Positions 20,706-32,148 of a DNA stretch of 64,000 nucleotides are shown here, one piece after another. Origin of the DNA: Oreohelix idahoensis (Eukaryota > Mollusca > Gastropoda > Stylommatophora > Oreohelicidae); assembly GCA_024509875.1 (NCBI GenBank), contig JAMPIV010005018.1, positions 434,001 to 498,000 of the forward strand, read 5' to 3'. Below the pieces are notes generated by a model. It made no database searches. It was not told the DNA's origin and saw only the letters and a list, made by a program, of their open reading frames with translations. A program made the position numbers and the translations under genes. The first letter of the stretch is position 1. Each line of letters starts with the position of its first letter.

Positions 20706-21394
20706 TATCTTAAAATATTTCTGTATGTTTTAAAGTCAATACATGTCATTATCTTACAAACAAATTAATTATATTTATTTATTAATTTTGTACTGTCGTG
20801 ACCACCGGAGGAACATCATTTATGCTATTCGTATTTCGTACGAATGTTTCCTTACTTGAAAACTCCGACCCGCAGCTCCTCAGCGTTCAGCGAACTGGTT
20901 TAATATGAGAAGCAACAACGATTTCAAATAGGAGAAGAAACAACGATTCAAATGTTCTTAAACCCGTATCCATTTTGGGAAATGGGTCAAATAACAAATA
21001 CACAACTGCGTGGATAGAAAGAGTGAACTTATCACCATCACTGTTTCGAGATCTGCAAACAAATAATAACGCCCGTCAAACACCGAGGTCGCTTTGAAAA
21101 TAGAATTACAAATTCAACATGGCGGTCTCCAGGAATAGGCCTACTGTCTTTTAACTACGAAATTGATTAACAGCATCGAGCAAAATAAATTGTCAATCGT
21201 CATGGTCACCTACGCCAGCGAGCACAGTACATGAAGATGACAAAGGTACATATTCCTCTTATCTGTTTATAAATAATAACAATTTTTATAACTTACACAA
21301 GGATTCTCGCAGCCTTGCGCAAAATGTATTGTAGTTGCCAGTGTTGCCACTTTTGTCCTTTTAGTAAAACGCAGTGCCTTTAAAATGAATGTTG

Positions 21395-22728
21395 ATATAT
21401 ATTTTTTTTTTACTTGTTACTTTGTATCTTTTATAAATTTTTAATTTTGGTATTGCTATTCCTGCTCCTAATTGTCCTTCTTCATCTTTGGATCCATCTG
21501 TATATATAGTTAGGCTATTATTTGTATACCGTTCTATGTACTCTAGTGTTTTACTTTTTGCTGAGATTATGTCGTTAGATTTATTTATGATCTTTGATAA
21601 GTGGGAGTCAGTTTCTGGCACTTTTAATTCCCATGGTGGGATCTTTGCTTTATACAGAGCACTACTGTTTATCGCATTAAACAGGTCTGGGTATTGATCC
21701 ACTTCATCCATTGTTTTCCACCCAGACGGGTATCTATTATGGTTTAATGGAATGTGGCCTATGTACTGGTTACCCCTATCAAAGGTTTTATGTGCCGGGT
21801 GAGTTGGATCTTTTGCCACTCTTGCCCAGTAGCTGAATCTCAGTTCTTTTCTCCTTAGCTCCAGGGGTATAATGCCTAGCGCTACTTCTAGTGCTTCTGC
21901 TGATGTTCCCTTTGAGGCACCTGCTATTATTGACAGTGCCTGGTTTTGGACTGTGTCTAGTTTCTTCTTATTGCTTGGGGCGGCTGATGCATAGACAACA
22001 CTGGCATAGTCAAGTTTGCCTCTAATAAATGATTTATAGAATGTTAACATTGTCTTATTGCAGGCGCCCCAACCACTTCCTTTCATATATCTTAGCATAT
22101 TAATAAGTCCTCTACTGCTTTGCACTAAAAGGTCTATGTGTTTGTTCCAGTTTAGTTGCTGGTCTAGTACCATGCCAAGAAATCTAGTTGATTTTGCTGT
22201 GCATACTTTTTGCTTATTAATGCTTATGTCAATTATATTGTTTTTAATTACACGCCCTCTACTGAAAATCATTCCTATGGTTTTTTTAACGTTTAGATTA
22301 AATCCCCACTTGTTCATCCAGTCAGATACTTTATCTATTTGTTTTTGTACTGTTTTATAGAGGAATGGGAGATTTCTTCCCGTTCTCCATATCGCAGCAT
22401 CATCTGCAAACTGAGATAGGTTGTTTTTTAAGTCCTTAAACTCGTCGCCTAGGTCGTTGACCATAATCGTAAAAATTGATGGTGATATTACTGATCCCTG
22501 GGGAATTCCATTCTGTTGCTCATATACCTCAGATCTATCATTGTTTATTTGTACCATGAAGTATCTATCCTGCAGGAAGTTTTCTAGGTAATTGTAGGTT
22601 CTGCCTGCTATACCTAGTTTCCTGATTTTATGTAGTGCACCCTCCCTCCAACACTCATCATATGCTCTTGCTACATCAAGGAATATAGCTATAGTCTTTT
22701 CATTCCTTTTGAAGCCTGTTTTAACATC
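21395..22728 (-). pseudogene. LINE-C reverse transcriptase and RNase H start, inverted
   Basis: The reading frame is open from 22728 (KTGFKRNEKTIAIFLDVARA, RT motif A with its Asp) to about 21400. It contains YEQQNGIPQGSVISPSIF (motif B), LSQFADDAAIW (FADD catalytic motif), GFNLNVKKT, FLGMVLDQQLNWNKHI and, at the end, LTIYTDGSKDEEGQLGAG (RNase H opening with its catalytic Asp). The RT fingers and endonuclease are missing (5' truncation). The frame is intact but separated from its RNase H by the inversion. Confidence 0.9.
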
Positions 22729-23447
22729 ATGTTACAGCAGAATTAGTGGCAATCCTAAAAGCTTTAGAAATAGCTGCAGAAAATCCACCAAAAAAAGTAA
22801 CCATTCTCACAGATTCCCTATCATCAGTACTAGCAATCAGAAACAGAACAGAAGGCAGCAGGCCAGACATTATAGAGGAAATACTACAGGTTAATACATA
22901 TCTACAAAATATAGGATGCAGTGCAACACTAACATGGATACCATCACATGTGGGGATAGCAGGAAATGAGCTAGCAGACAAAGAAGCCAAAGGGGGGAGA
23001 ACTAGCCATAACCAAATTGAAGTAGGCTTAGGGAAGTTTGAAATTAAGAGCTTAATTGCTCAAAAAATAACTAAAGAATGGATAACAGCATGGGACCTAA
23101 GTAAAAAAGCAAGACACTCATATAAAATCCTTAAAAAACCAAGCAAAAAATGTCAAATAAAAGATGAACTAAAAATACCAATTAATAAAAAATTGCTGAG
23201 ACTCAAGCTGGGAACTGGATATTTCATGATTGAGGAACCCACATGTGAAGAGTGTCAAGAACCAAACACAATTAGGCACTTTCTAGTGGACTGCAAAAAA
23301 TATGACCAACAGAGGCAAAACATTAAGACATACTGTAGTAACCACAAGGTAGAAATGAGTGTAGAAAATCTCATAGGCACAAATAGCCCTTCAGAAATGC
23401 AAAAGTTAATAAAACACTATATTACAAAAACTAAAGCTAACATATAA
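22729..23447 (+). pseudogene. LINE-C RNase H and C-terminal zinc knuckle
   Basis: The open plus-strand frame (233 residues from the ATG at 22746, reading from TAEL upstream of it) shows ILTDSLSSVLAI (second RNase H Asp), LTWIPSHVGIAGNELADKEA (His/Asp block) and CEECQEPNTIRHFLVDC, a C-x2-C-x7-H-x4-C knuckle typical of I/Jockey-type LINEs. It ends with a stop at 23445. It is the direct continuation of the protein inverted at 21395-22728. Confidence 0.88.
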
Positions 23448-23794
23448 AAATCAAATAAGGAATTGAACCAGTAGTCCAAACTGGTGAAAGACTCGCCCCA
23501 GAAACACACAGATTAACCAAATAAACCATCCAGTAAAAATCAAAAACATACTAACTTAGAAAATAGCATATATTGGAACTTTTTTTAAAAACCATGTTGA
23601 ACTATAACTACAAAAGGAAAAATACCGACTAGAGATAATATAATATAAAACAAATACAAACAAAAACATATTACAATAAAAGAAACACGTCCTGATATAA
23701 CCAACAAATCCATGTACATGGTAGATGGTTGAAAGGGGCGTGCTACAAAATGAAGTAGCAAACACATTAATAAAAAAAAAAAAAAAAAAATTTT

Positions 23795-24240
23795 TTTTTT
23801 AACAAAACATCCCGTTCAACCCTTTATGTGTTATAATTAAGACATATAGTGTAACAAGTTCCAGATAATAAAATCACATTTTTTTTTAATTAACGAAGAA
23901 AAATATCGCGTTCAACCTCTGATGGGTTATAATTAGGATATATATGGTTTTCAATTCCAAATAATATGAACAGCTGCCGATATGAGAAAGTGGCATCACA
24001 TTTGTCAATCATTGTAAATAGGGATAATCGCAATTATGCTTATACGTTAAATTTAAAAAAAAAAAAAACACCTGAAGAAGAAACTCTGAACAAGAATAAT
24101 AATAAAGTGGAGGGGTGTAAAGGCCTGGTGGTTCCAGTTATATAACTGACTTAAACAGATATTTAATTGACTTTCAACTGTTTAAAGTCACATGCATTGT
24201 GAGAACAGCATCAGACCTTCACATTCCCAGCCACTATATA
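23795..24240. other. AT-rich sequence with an imperfect ~90-bp duplication
   Basis: Two diverged copies (about 23797-23870 and 23895-23970) share CGTTCAACC, GGTTATAATTA-like and CAGATAATA/CAAATAATA blocks. The remainder shows nothing recognisable. Confidence 0.4.
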
Positions 24241-24244
24241 TTAA

Positions 24245-24740
24245 CATTTATTTATGTTAAATATTGTTTGACTATATTATGCAGTTCCCTAGGTCTGTCT
24301 ATTCTTAACACCTCTTCTATATTTATGGGTAAGTTGGATGCTTGCAAATAATCTAATATTGGTAGGCCTATTCTCATTTGTTCATGCCTCTTACATTTTA
24401 ACAAGAAATGTTCTATATTATTTTCTTGAAAACATCCTGCACAGTAAGGTTCTTATATTCTGAAATAACCTTTTCCAGCTGTAGTCTGAGAATTTTCAAT
24501 TCCTTAGATATCTGACATTTTCTTGTTGGGGCTTTGTCTTCCTTTCATATTTTTATCCCACTCTGCTTCCCATTCATCTGTTATTAAATCTTTAATTAAG
24601 CTTTTAATCTCTGATTTACTCATCCCTACATTTATTAGATTTTTATCAGATCTACCTTTCATGGCTTCTTTATCTGCCTTTTCATTTCCTTCTATGCCAA
24701 AATGTGAAGGTATCCAAGCAATTAAGACTGAACATCCTCT
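24245..24740 (-). pseudogene. RNase H and zinc-knuckle tail of a LINE-C-like element
   Basis: Minus-strand translation gives AWIPSHFGIEGNEKADKEA (RNase H) and later EPYCAGCFQENNIEHFLLKC, a C-x2-C-x7-H-x4-C knuckle. One stop (before EPYC) interrupts the frame. The layout matches 22729-23447 but the sequence differs, so it is a related family or an old copy. RT is absent. Confidence 0.8.
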
Positions 24741-24859
24741 GGAATATATGTATGTAGAAGCCAGAAAAGGCCAATCACCTGTTTGTCTTAAACTATGATT
24801 ACAAGTAATATAAGAGAGAAAACCGGACTGATTCTAAAGGCGACAAACTGGAACAGACT

Positions 24860-25331
24860 ACGACTTATGGAACTTGGAACACAAGAAGTATAAATGGGAA
24901 AGAAAAGGAGCTGATGGAAGAGATGAGGAAAGCAAAACTAGAAATCCTGGCTATTATCGAAACAAAGAAAAAGGGACAAGGAGTCATGGATCTCGATGAC
25001 AACACGCTGCTATACAGTGGTGTACCCACATCTGAAAGAGCTAAAGGGGGCGTGGGTTGCATTGTGGCCAAAAACCAGAAAGGTAGTATCAAGGTATGGA
25101 ACTTTGTCTCGGAGCGCATTATGGTTGTAAAACTAAAAGAAGGAGAAACCATAGTCAACCTGGTCATAGTGTATGGGCCAAATGAGGATGAGAGAGCAGA
25201 GGTCAAGGAAGAATTCTTCGAGCTGCTTCAAAGGACAGTGGATGACTGTCTAGATGAAATTATCATGCTCGGAGATTTCAATGCCAGAGTTGGAAATGAC
25301 CATGCTAGATGGGGTGGAGTTATTGGAAGAT
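24860..25331 (+). pseudogene. LINE-B endonuclease, N-terminal part
   Basis: Contains TYGTWNTRSINGKEKEL (Asn motif), KLEILAIIETKKKG (Glu), LVIVYGPNEDE (YGP block) and IIMLGDFNARVG (GDFN). These are the catalytic landmarks of the LINE endonuclease that nicks the target. The frame is open up to the SINE and resumes after it at RYGEDTLNDNGKQLL. Confidence 0.88.
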
Positions 25332-25598
25332 TTTTTTTTTTTTTTTTTTTTCCTTAACCAGCGGCACTTGGGCTTTCAGCCCTTCGGCCCAATGACATGT
25401 CATTGCGAGGCTGGGGAACCTGAGGACTTTCCTACCAACCCGGCTTCGCTCCTTCCCATCCACAGAGGGTTTATCACAGGAGCCGTTCAGGCTGTTCAGT
25501 CAAATTTCCGGCCGTAAACATTTCTTCAAACGCCGACGCCCGGGTTTGAACCATGAACACCTGGTCGCCAGTACAACGCCGAAGCCATTACACCAGCG
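25332..25598 (-). mobile_element. tRNA-derived SINE with poly-A tail and 8-bp duplication
   Basis: Flanked by TGGAAGAT at 25324-25331 and 25599-25606. The plus strand starts with about 20 T, so the element is on the minus strand with a poly-A tail. Its head reads GGTGTAATGGCTTCGGCG and has GGTTCAAACCC as B box. A poly-A tail, unlike the (GAA)n or (TA)n tails of the other SINEs here, suggests a different LINE partner. Removing it restores the LINE-B frame. Confidence 0.9.
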
Positions 25599-27486
25599 TG
25601 GAAGATATGGAGAAGATACTCTCAATGACAATGGAAAGCAACTTCTTAGATTCTGCAGTGAGCAGAATCTGATCATTACAAACACCAAGTACCCCCATAA
25701 GCATGTACATGCATACACTAGGTGTGAACCAACAAAGAATGATAAGTCAGTGATCGACTATGCCATTGTTAGGAGGAGCTCATTCAAATATGTCCGGGAT
25801 GCTAGAGTCTGGAGGGGGCCAGAGATTGGAAGTGATCACTACTTGCTTACAATCAAAAGAACAACTGAAAGAGTTGCTCAGTCTAGGAACTGCCCAGTAC
25901 CATGCAAGAAACCAAGTAAACGAACGGAAGAAATGAGCATTAAGACCTACAAGCTGAAAGAGCCAGAAATTAAGACCAGATATCAGGGGCTTATTGCTAC
26001 AGCGGTGAGAAACACAGAAGAACAACCTGATGACTTGGAAACCCTGTGGCTTAAATTCAAGGACATCATAAAGACAGCTGCTGCAGAAGCATGTGGTAAA
26101 GTCCGATTTGGGAACAAGAGAAAGAGAACACCTTGGTGGACAGAAGAAGTCAAAGAGAAAATAAGAGAGAAGAAAATGGCATGGAAACAATACTTAGGAG
26201 CTAAAAACACAGCAGGACAAATAGAGAAATATAGACAATATGTGATACTCAGAACAGACGCAAAGAACAAGGTGCTAGCAGCAAAACAGAAGTCCTGGGA
26301 AGAATTTGGAGAAAAGCTAGAAAAGGATGCACAAGAAAACCAGAAATTGTTCTATAAGACCCTAAAGAACATGAGGAAGGAAAAACAATGCCCTCTTAAA
26401 TTTATAAAGGACAAGCAAGGCAAATTGTTTACTGCCCCGAAGGAAGTAATGGAAAGATGGAAAGAATATTTCTCAGAACTCCTTGATGGTGAGCAAGGTC
26501 AAGCATCAGAAATGATAACCACTAGCACAGAAGAGAAAACCAATGGTGGTGAAGATGACATAAAGATGGAAGAACTGAAGGCAGCACTGGAGAAAATCAA
26601 GATGGGCAAAGCAGCAGGGCATGATGGTATAACACCAGAAATGGTTAAGTACATGGGAGCATCAGGCGACCTATTACTCCTAAGGGTCCTACAGGCAGCG
26701 TTGTGCAACAAGGCCATACCAAAGGATTTGGAGATTGCCATCATAACACCGATTTTCAAAAAGGGTGACAATCGACAATGTGGAAACCACAGAGGCATAT
26801 CCCTTCTCAGTGTCGCTGGTAAAATCTACTCTAGAATCCTAGAGCAGAGACTCCAATGCCTAGCTGAGCCACAATTGGATGAAGCCCAGTGCGGATTCCG
26901 AGCAAACCGAAGTACTCAAGACCTAATCTTCACACTCAGGCAGCTGAGTGAAAAGGCCCTTGAGTACAAAAGTGAGATCCATCTTTGTTTCATAGATCTT
27001 GAAAAGGCGTTTGACAGGGTTCCCTGGAGCAAACTTTGGGACTGTTTGGCAAGGAAGAACATTCCAGCACCTCTGATTCATGCTATACAGAGCTTCGACA
27101 AGTCTTGCAGAAATTATGTGAGGACAGCAAACTATAAGTCAGAAGAGTTCAGGACCACCACTGGTGTAAGACAAGGCGATATCCTGTCACCTTGTCTTTT
27201 CATACTCCTCATGGACGATGTCCTCAAGGCATGTAAGGAGAGAACAAGAAAGTATTCAGTGGGGTACTGGAAGATGAGACAGGTCTGTATTTCAGAGCTA
27301 GCGTTTGCTGATGATGTTATCCTGATTGCTAAATCAGAGACACATTTCCAATCCAACCTGCAAGTCTGGAAGGAAGAGCTGGAGAAGAGAGGGATGGTCA
27401 TAAGCAGCTCTAAAACAAAATCCATGGTGATATCACGAGAAGAAAGAAAACATCAGATTAAGTTGGGAGAACAGGTCCTGGAGTAG
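25599..27486 (+). CDS. LINE-B endonuclease C-terminus and reverse transcriptase
   Basis: The open frame runs without a break from the SINE boundary to a TAG at 27484; the first ~20 residues of the 646-residue ORF are SINE translation. It shows VWRGPEIGSDHYLL (SDH motif of the endonuclease), then RT blocks MGKAAGHDGITPEMVKYM, AIITPIFKKGDN, NHRGISLLSVAGKI, DEAQCGFRANRSTQDLIF, HLCFIDLEKAFDRV (motif A), TTGVRQGDILSPCLF (motif B), SELAFADDVILIAKS (FADD) and SSSKTKSMVIS. There is no RNase H. It copies its RNA at the nicked target. Clade is uncertain (RTE-like). Confidence 0.9.
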
Positions 27487-27905
27487 GTCGACCACTTTAA
27501 ATATCTTGGAGCTATTATAGACCGAAAGGGAGGCATCAAAGAAGAGTTGGCCACTCGAAAAGCAGGGCTGGGAGACTTTTTCAGGCCATAAATCGAGGAT
27601 TCCTCAGCAAGAAAGAGATTGGTAAGAAAACGAAGATGGCTGTATACTGCTCCACCTATGTCCCAGTCTTGACATATGGATGCGAGTCATGGGCAATGAC
27701 TACAACCAACAAAAGCCAGATCCAAACCTCAGAAATGAGGTTTCTGAGAAAGGTAGTTGAAGTAACAAGAAGAGACATGGTCCGCAACCAGACGATACGT
27801 CAAGGCCTAAAATCCCACCCGCTGCAGACCCAAATAGAACAGTCACAACTAAGATGGTTTGGCCTTGTCTGCAGAATGGGAGAAGATCAGCTACCACGAC
27901 AAGCG
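27487..27905 (+). pseudogene. LINE-B RT C-terminal tail, frameshifted
   Basis: After the stop, coding continues with VDHFKYLGAIIDRKGGIKEE, shifts frame near 27563, and continues with YCSTYVPVLTYGCESWAM, MRFLRKVVEVTRRD and QSQLRWFGLVCRMGED. Similarity to the 10690-11524 copy ends at about 27905. From 27906 to 28610 I see no recognisable gene or repeat. Confidence 0.82.
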
Positions 27906-28611
27906 GCTTGCAACCTTAACATAAGAAATAGCAGATTCATGAGCCACTACAGCAAGTGGTGGTTGATTGTTTCCTCCTAGTCGTGCAGAGACCCGACAGC
28001 AGAGGTGACCCCAGACTCCGCCTGGAACAGTAATAAGTGATTCTTACTTCACATGTGCCTCAAGTGTATCATATCATTTTGTAAGATATATGTAACTTGA
28101 TTAATGTTAATTCATGCACAAATCATTATCGTTGCTGTCAGACACATTTTCCCAAGTTAATACTCAGAGGAATATTGGTAAATTTTAGGCATTTTCTTTG
28201 AGCCACGCTATGTACTTAGGAATTTGAGTCTTCAGAGAGATTAACATTTGGTGGGTGGACAACGAGACTATGCGCCTGTTAATGTTCCAACTCATGATAC
28301 TTAGCAGAGGCATCTATTTCCTATTTTGTCCAATAGTTTGTGAAACGAAGCTATAAGACCGTTCGAGGAGAAAGCGGCAAGACTGACGTTTCTACGCCAT
28401 TAGTTGTGAGAGCAGGGAATCAACGCTGACCACCTACATAAGACAAATTAGGCCAAGAAGTGCCCGCATCACCAGAAAAGTGACGATACAGCGGCGGCAG
28501 GACTCACGTAGACAAGCTAACTGTTTATTAACAGGTAAAAGCAATGGACATTGATAAAACCACTATTACGTCTCCATGACGACAATTATATTGTCCTCCT
28601 GATATATATAT

Positions 28612-28859
<248 letters not shown>

Positions 28860-28868
28860 ATATATATA

Positions 28869-30203
28869 CGGGGGGCGTTCAGAAAGTAACGCACAAATCG
28901 TTTTTCTCAGGAGCTGTTTATTCAAAAAAGCATGAAATTTATAAACGATATACATGGATATGTCATGTAAACATCGGTATTATTCAATATAATCCCCATC
29001 AACTTGTACGGCTTTATGCCAGTGTGAAACAAGTGCATGTATTCCTAGCCCGTACCAGATTTTGTCTTGATCATGTAGCCATTTCTTCGCTGCATGAATC
29101 ACTCCTTCATCATCTTCAAACCTTGTCCCACAGCGTGCATCTTTAAGTGGACCAAATAGATGAAAATCAGAGGGTGCCAATTCGGGACTATAGGGTGGAT
29201 GGGGTAGTACAGTCCAACCCAATTTGGTGATTGCTTCCCGTGTTGCCAGACTTGTTTCAGGGCGCGCATTTTCATGAAGGAGAAACAGGTCTGCTGGATT
29301 CTTGTGCGGCCGAACTCTGCGAAAACGTTGATTGAGTTTTTTCAATGTCTTAATGTAAGCTTGCGAATTGATTGTCTCTCCTCTTGGCATAACGTCCACA
29401 AGAATCACACCTTCAATGTCCCAAAAGACAGTGATCATGACCTTTCCAGCTGAAGGAATTGTCTTGAATTTCTTTCTTCTTGGTGATTGCGGATGATGCC
29501 ACTCCATTGACTGTCTTTTTGTCTCAGGTTCAAAATGATGTTCCCAGGTTTCGTCACCTGTAAACGATCTTAGCCAAAAGTTCTCTCCATCAGCATTGAA
29601 ATGCGCCAACAATTCAGAAGAAATTGCTTTCCTTTGCAATCGGTGGTCATTTGTTAGACTTCGAGGAACCCATCTTGCACAAACCTTAGAAAATCCGAGA
29701 GTTTTTATAACTGCATTTGCACTACCAATGCTGACTGTCAGCTGTAAGGCCAATTGTTGAGTAGTGATTCGCCTATCAGTAAGAATAAGGCCCTCAGCGC
29801 ATTTCAACATTTCTGCGTTGGTGGCTGTGGCAGGACGTCCACAGCGCGGCCGATCAAGCAGCTCCGTGTCTCCACTTCCTGATTCTTTGATTCTCTGAAC
29901 CCAGCGACTGACTGTACTCCGGTCGACTGCAAAACTTCCATACACATTACATAGACGCTTGTGAATGTTCACAACAGTTTCCTTCTCTGCAACGAGAAAT
30001 TCTATCACAATTCGCTGTTTATAACGCAAGTTGCTAACACGCTCTATTTCAACGGTTTAGGGCAGCCGTATTATTTGGCCGGTTGCGGTGCTATTTGGTG
30101 CACACAAGTGGCACATGCCACATTTGAAGTGTGCAAAGTTTCATGCTTCTATCTTCATTATTAGCTGAGAAAAACGATGTGGTGCATTACTTTCTGAACG
30201 CCC

Positions 30204-30207
<4 letters not shown>
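28869..30207 (-). mobile_element. mariner transposon, structurally complete copy
   Basis: Terminal inverted repeats of roughly 40 bases start CGGGGGGCGTTCAGAAAGTA at the left and TGAGGGGCGTTCAGAAAGTA (reverse strand) at the right, flanked by TA at 28867-28868 and 30208-30209. The 1,339-bp size is typical. It landed inside (TA)n. It is the fuller relative of the copy at 3872-5070. Confidence 0.95.
28980..30047 (-). CDS. mariner transposase, uninterrupted frame but probably inactive
   Basis: The frame is open for over 350 codons with no stop, covering the two N-terminal helix-turn-helix regions (FLVAEKETVVNIHKRLC; DRSTVSRWVQRIKESG), TGDETWEHHFEPETKRQS (first catalytic Asp), MITVFWDIEGVILVD, LLHENARPETSLATR and YSPELAPSDFHLFGPL (third Asp, 35 positions after the middle site). 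Two defects stand out. The expected start codon is ATA (30045-30047), where the related copy has ATG. The middle catalytic Asp of the usual HDNARPH is Glu (CAT GAA). Both would be expected to abolish activity, although the body of the gene is otherwise undamaged. The annotated start is inferred from the 4032 copy. Confidence 0.93.
   Translation of the reverse strand: MERVSNLRYKQRIVIEFLVAEKETVVNIHKRLCNVYGSFAVDRSTVSRWVQRIKESGSGDTELLDRPRCGRPATATNAEMLKCAEGLILTDRRITTQQLALQLTVSIGSANAVIKTLGFSKVCARWVPRSLTNDHRLQRKAISSELLAHFNADGENFWLRSFTGDETWEHHFEPETKRQSMEWHHPQSPRRKKFKTIPSAGKVMITVFWDIEGVILVDVMPRGETINSQAYIKTLKKLNQRFRRVRPHKNPADLFLLHENARPETSLATREAITKLGWTVLPHPPYSPELAPSDFHLFGPLKDARCGTRFEDDEGVIHAAKKWLHDQDKIWYGLGIHALVSHWHKAVQVDGDYIE

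Positions 30208-30209
<2 letters not shown>

Positions 30210-30290
<81 letters not shown>
30210..30290. repeat. (TA)n microsatellite
   Basis: About 80 bases of pure TA between the mariner and the start of the H LTR. Confidence 0.97.
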
Positions 30291-30293
<3 letters not shown>

Positions 30294-30309
30294 GTCAGTG
30301 AAAGAAACT

Positions 30310-32148
30310 GACTCTTCAACAAGGTGTGCCACAAGGAGGAGTTATCTCCCCCACACTTTTTATCATATATATAAATTATATTGCAGAGAAACTGTCCGGG
30401 AATATCTCCAGGGCTCTTCATGCTGACGATTTTGCTGCCTGGTGTGCTGCTGAACATTTGCCTACTGCAAAGTTCAGGATGCAAGCAGTGCTAAATACCA
30501 TCGGTAAATGGGCATCAGAGTGGGGAGTACAGATAAACCTCTCAAAGACAGTAGCAACCTGCTTCTCTCAGTCAAATCGCCAAGAAACAATCAAACTGCA
30601 ACTAAATGGAAGTGAGCTTCCAATCGAGGAAAATCCAACATACCTGGGAGTCAAGTTGGATAAGAGACTCACCTGGAAGCCGCACATAAATGCAGTAGAA
30701 CAGGGAGCAATAAGAAAGCTCTCTATTATGAAGAAACTGGCTGGCACAAGTTGGGGGGGGGGGAGGGGGCAAATACCAACATACAAAAAGAAGTCTATAC
30801 AGGCACAGTCAGGCCTATACTTGAATATGGCATGTCAGCCTGGGCCACGACATCTAAAACAAACACTGAACGTCTAGGGAAAGTACAAAATTCAGGCCTT
30901 AGATTAATCACTGGAGGGATGAAGACTTCTCCAATCCAGACAATGGAGAGATACACCAACATCCGCTCTCTGAATGACAGACGTGAGGAAAAGATATTCA
31001 CTCACAGTGAGAAGCTTCTACGAATGCCAAGTCATCCAATGTATGCCAAACTCCATAGCTTGACAAAGAACAGGCTGAAAAGAACCAGCTTAATAAACAT
31101 CTCCAAACATCTGCATCGATGCCATGAAGACCTCCTCCCAAAACAACCTACTGAGGTTGAAATGTTAATTGACTATGAGGAGCCAGACGACTGCCATGGA
31201 AATATATCTATCTTCACAGAAGTCCCTGAAATAAAAAAGAAAGGCCACCAGACCCCTCAACAACTAAAAACCTTGGCTCAAGAAATGATTGCAGAAAAGT
31301 ACAACCCGAAAGAGTGGACACACGCATACACAGATGGATCCGCTGAGGTGGCAGTAAAGAACGGTAGTGGGGGCATTTTTATAAGATTCCTAAATGGAAA
31401 GATCATCCGAAAGGCCTTCCCAACTGGAAAGATCTGCTCCAATTTAAGCACAGAAGCTATGGCAATACTGCAAGCCCTGAAAATCTTCACCAGAACCGAA
31501 CAACAACCACCAGCTAAGATAGTAATCTTCACCGACTGCAGATCATTACTGGAATCAATAAAAAACACCAGAAATGATAACATGATGAATGAGATCAGAT
31601 CTGAGCTTAACATCATCCAAAGGTCATCAACCATTGCCCTTCAGTGGTTACCCTCCCATTGTGGAATTGCTGGTAATGAGAAAGCAGATGCTCTCTCAAG
31701 AATTGGCAGTAAAATGGAACAATACAGCCATCCATTGCCGTATCGGGAAGCAAAAACCATAATCCACAACAAGTACAAAAATCAGTGGAAGGAGAAAGGA
31801 GATATGTACAGCAGAGATGACCCAATACACCATCTAAACAGATACCAACAGACCACAATGTTCCACCTGAGAACCGGCCACTGCAGATTACTAGGACATC
31901 TCTATCGCCGCAAGATATCCCACACAAATGAATGCCCATGCAGAACAGGAATCCAGACCCCAGAACACATTCTCCAGAACTGTCCAACCTACGATGAACC
32001 GCTACGTGCGACCTGGCCAAGGGGTGCTGAGCTCCAGCAGAAGCTATGGGGCTGCTGCGCCGACCTGGTAAAGACTGTGGACTTCATCCTGGCGACAGGC
32101 CTGCGGATTTAGCATGACTACAAACTGAACGCAAAAGAATAAGAAGAA
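30310..32148 (+). mobile_element. LINE-D, 5'-truncated, RNase H-bearing, inside the H LTR
   Basis: It begins mid-RT (LQQGVPQGGVISPTLF) and ends in GAATAAGAAGAAGG. The sequence to its left (30291-30309) and right (32149 on) both resemble the start of the H LTR, with an imperfect ~13-base repeat (TGAAAGAAACTGA versus GGGAAACAACTGA) as a possible target duplication. It encodes RT, RNase H and a zinc knuckle, as I/Jockey/Nimb-type LINEs do. Confidence 0.8.
30313..32112 (+). pseudogene. LINE-D RT, RNase H and zinc knuckle, one frameshift
   Basis: Frame one (to about 30760) has GVPQGGVISPTLFIIYINY (RT motif B), ISRALHADDFAAWCA (the F/YADD motif reads HADD), QINLSKTVATCFS and YLGVKLDKRLTWKPHI. The shift to frame two falls at a G run (30750-30768). 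Frame two (to 32112) has RPILEYGMSAWATTSK, WTHAYTDGSAEVAVKNGSGG and IVIFTDCRSLLESI (RNase H), LQWLPSHCGIAGNEKADAL, and CPCRTGIQTPEHILQNC (knuckle). Apart from the G-run slip and the altered motif the coding is well preserved. Confidence 0.9.

Larger units (their letters stand above)
21395..23790 (+). mobile_element. LINE-C insertion with 5' inversion, RNase H-bearing
   Basis: The 5' part (RT to the start of RNase H) lies on the minus strand at about 21395-22728. The 3' part (rest of RNase H, zinc knuckle, 3' UTR) lies on the plus strand from 22729. The protein reading stops in the minus part after KIYKRYKVTS and resumes in the plus part at TAELVAILKALE, so almost no sequence is lost at the inversion. 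A run of about 20 A near 23766-23790 is a likely 3' tail. I could not find a target duplication. RT plus RNase H points to an I/Jockey-group LINE. Confidence 0.85.
24800..27905 (+). mobile_element. LINE-B, long copy with endonuclease and RT, 3'-truncated
   Basis: The plus-strand element contains an APE-type endonuclease, is interrupted at 25332-25598 by a SINE, then has the rest of the endonuclease and a full RT. The last ~220 bases present in the 10690-11524 copy are missing: homology ends near 27905. A stop at 27484 and a frameshift near 27563 break the C-terminal part. The 3' tail family is TAAGTAAGTA (seen at 11515 and 60520). Confidence 0.9.

Noticed and set aside
27132..27425. Antisense ORFs within LINE-A and LINE-B (for example 8706-8960, 8988-9314, 26499-26798)
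   Set aside because: Shadows of the RT coding strand with no motifs of their own.
27906..28610. Possible host exon after LINE-B (frame ending near 27980)
   Set aside because: No domain, splice structure or homology visible; the ORF is mostly LINE-B tail.
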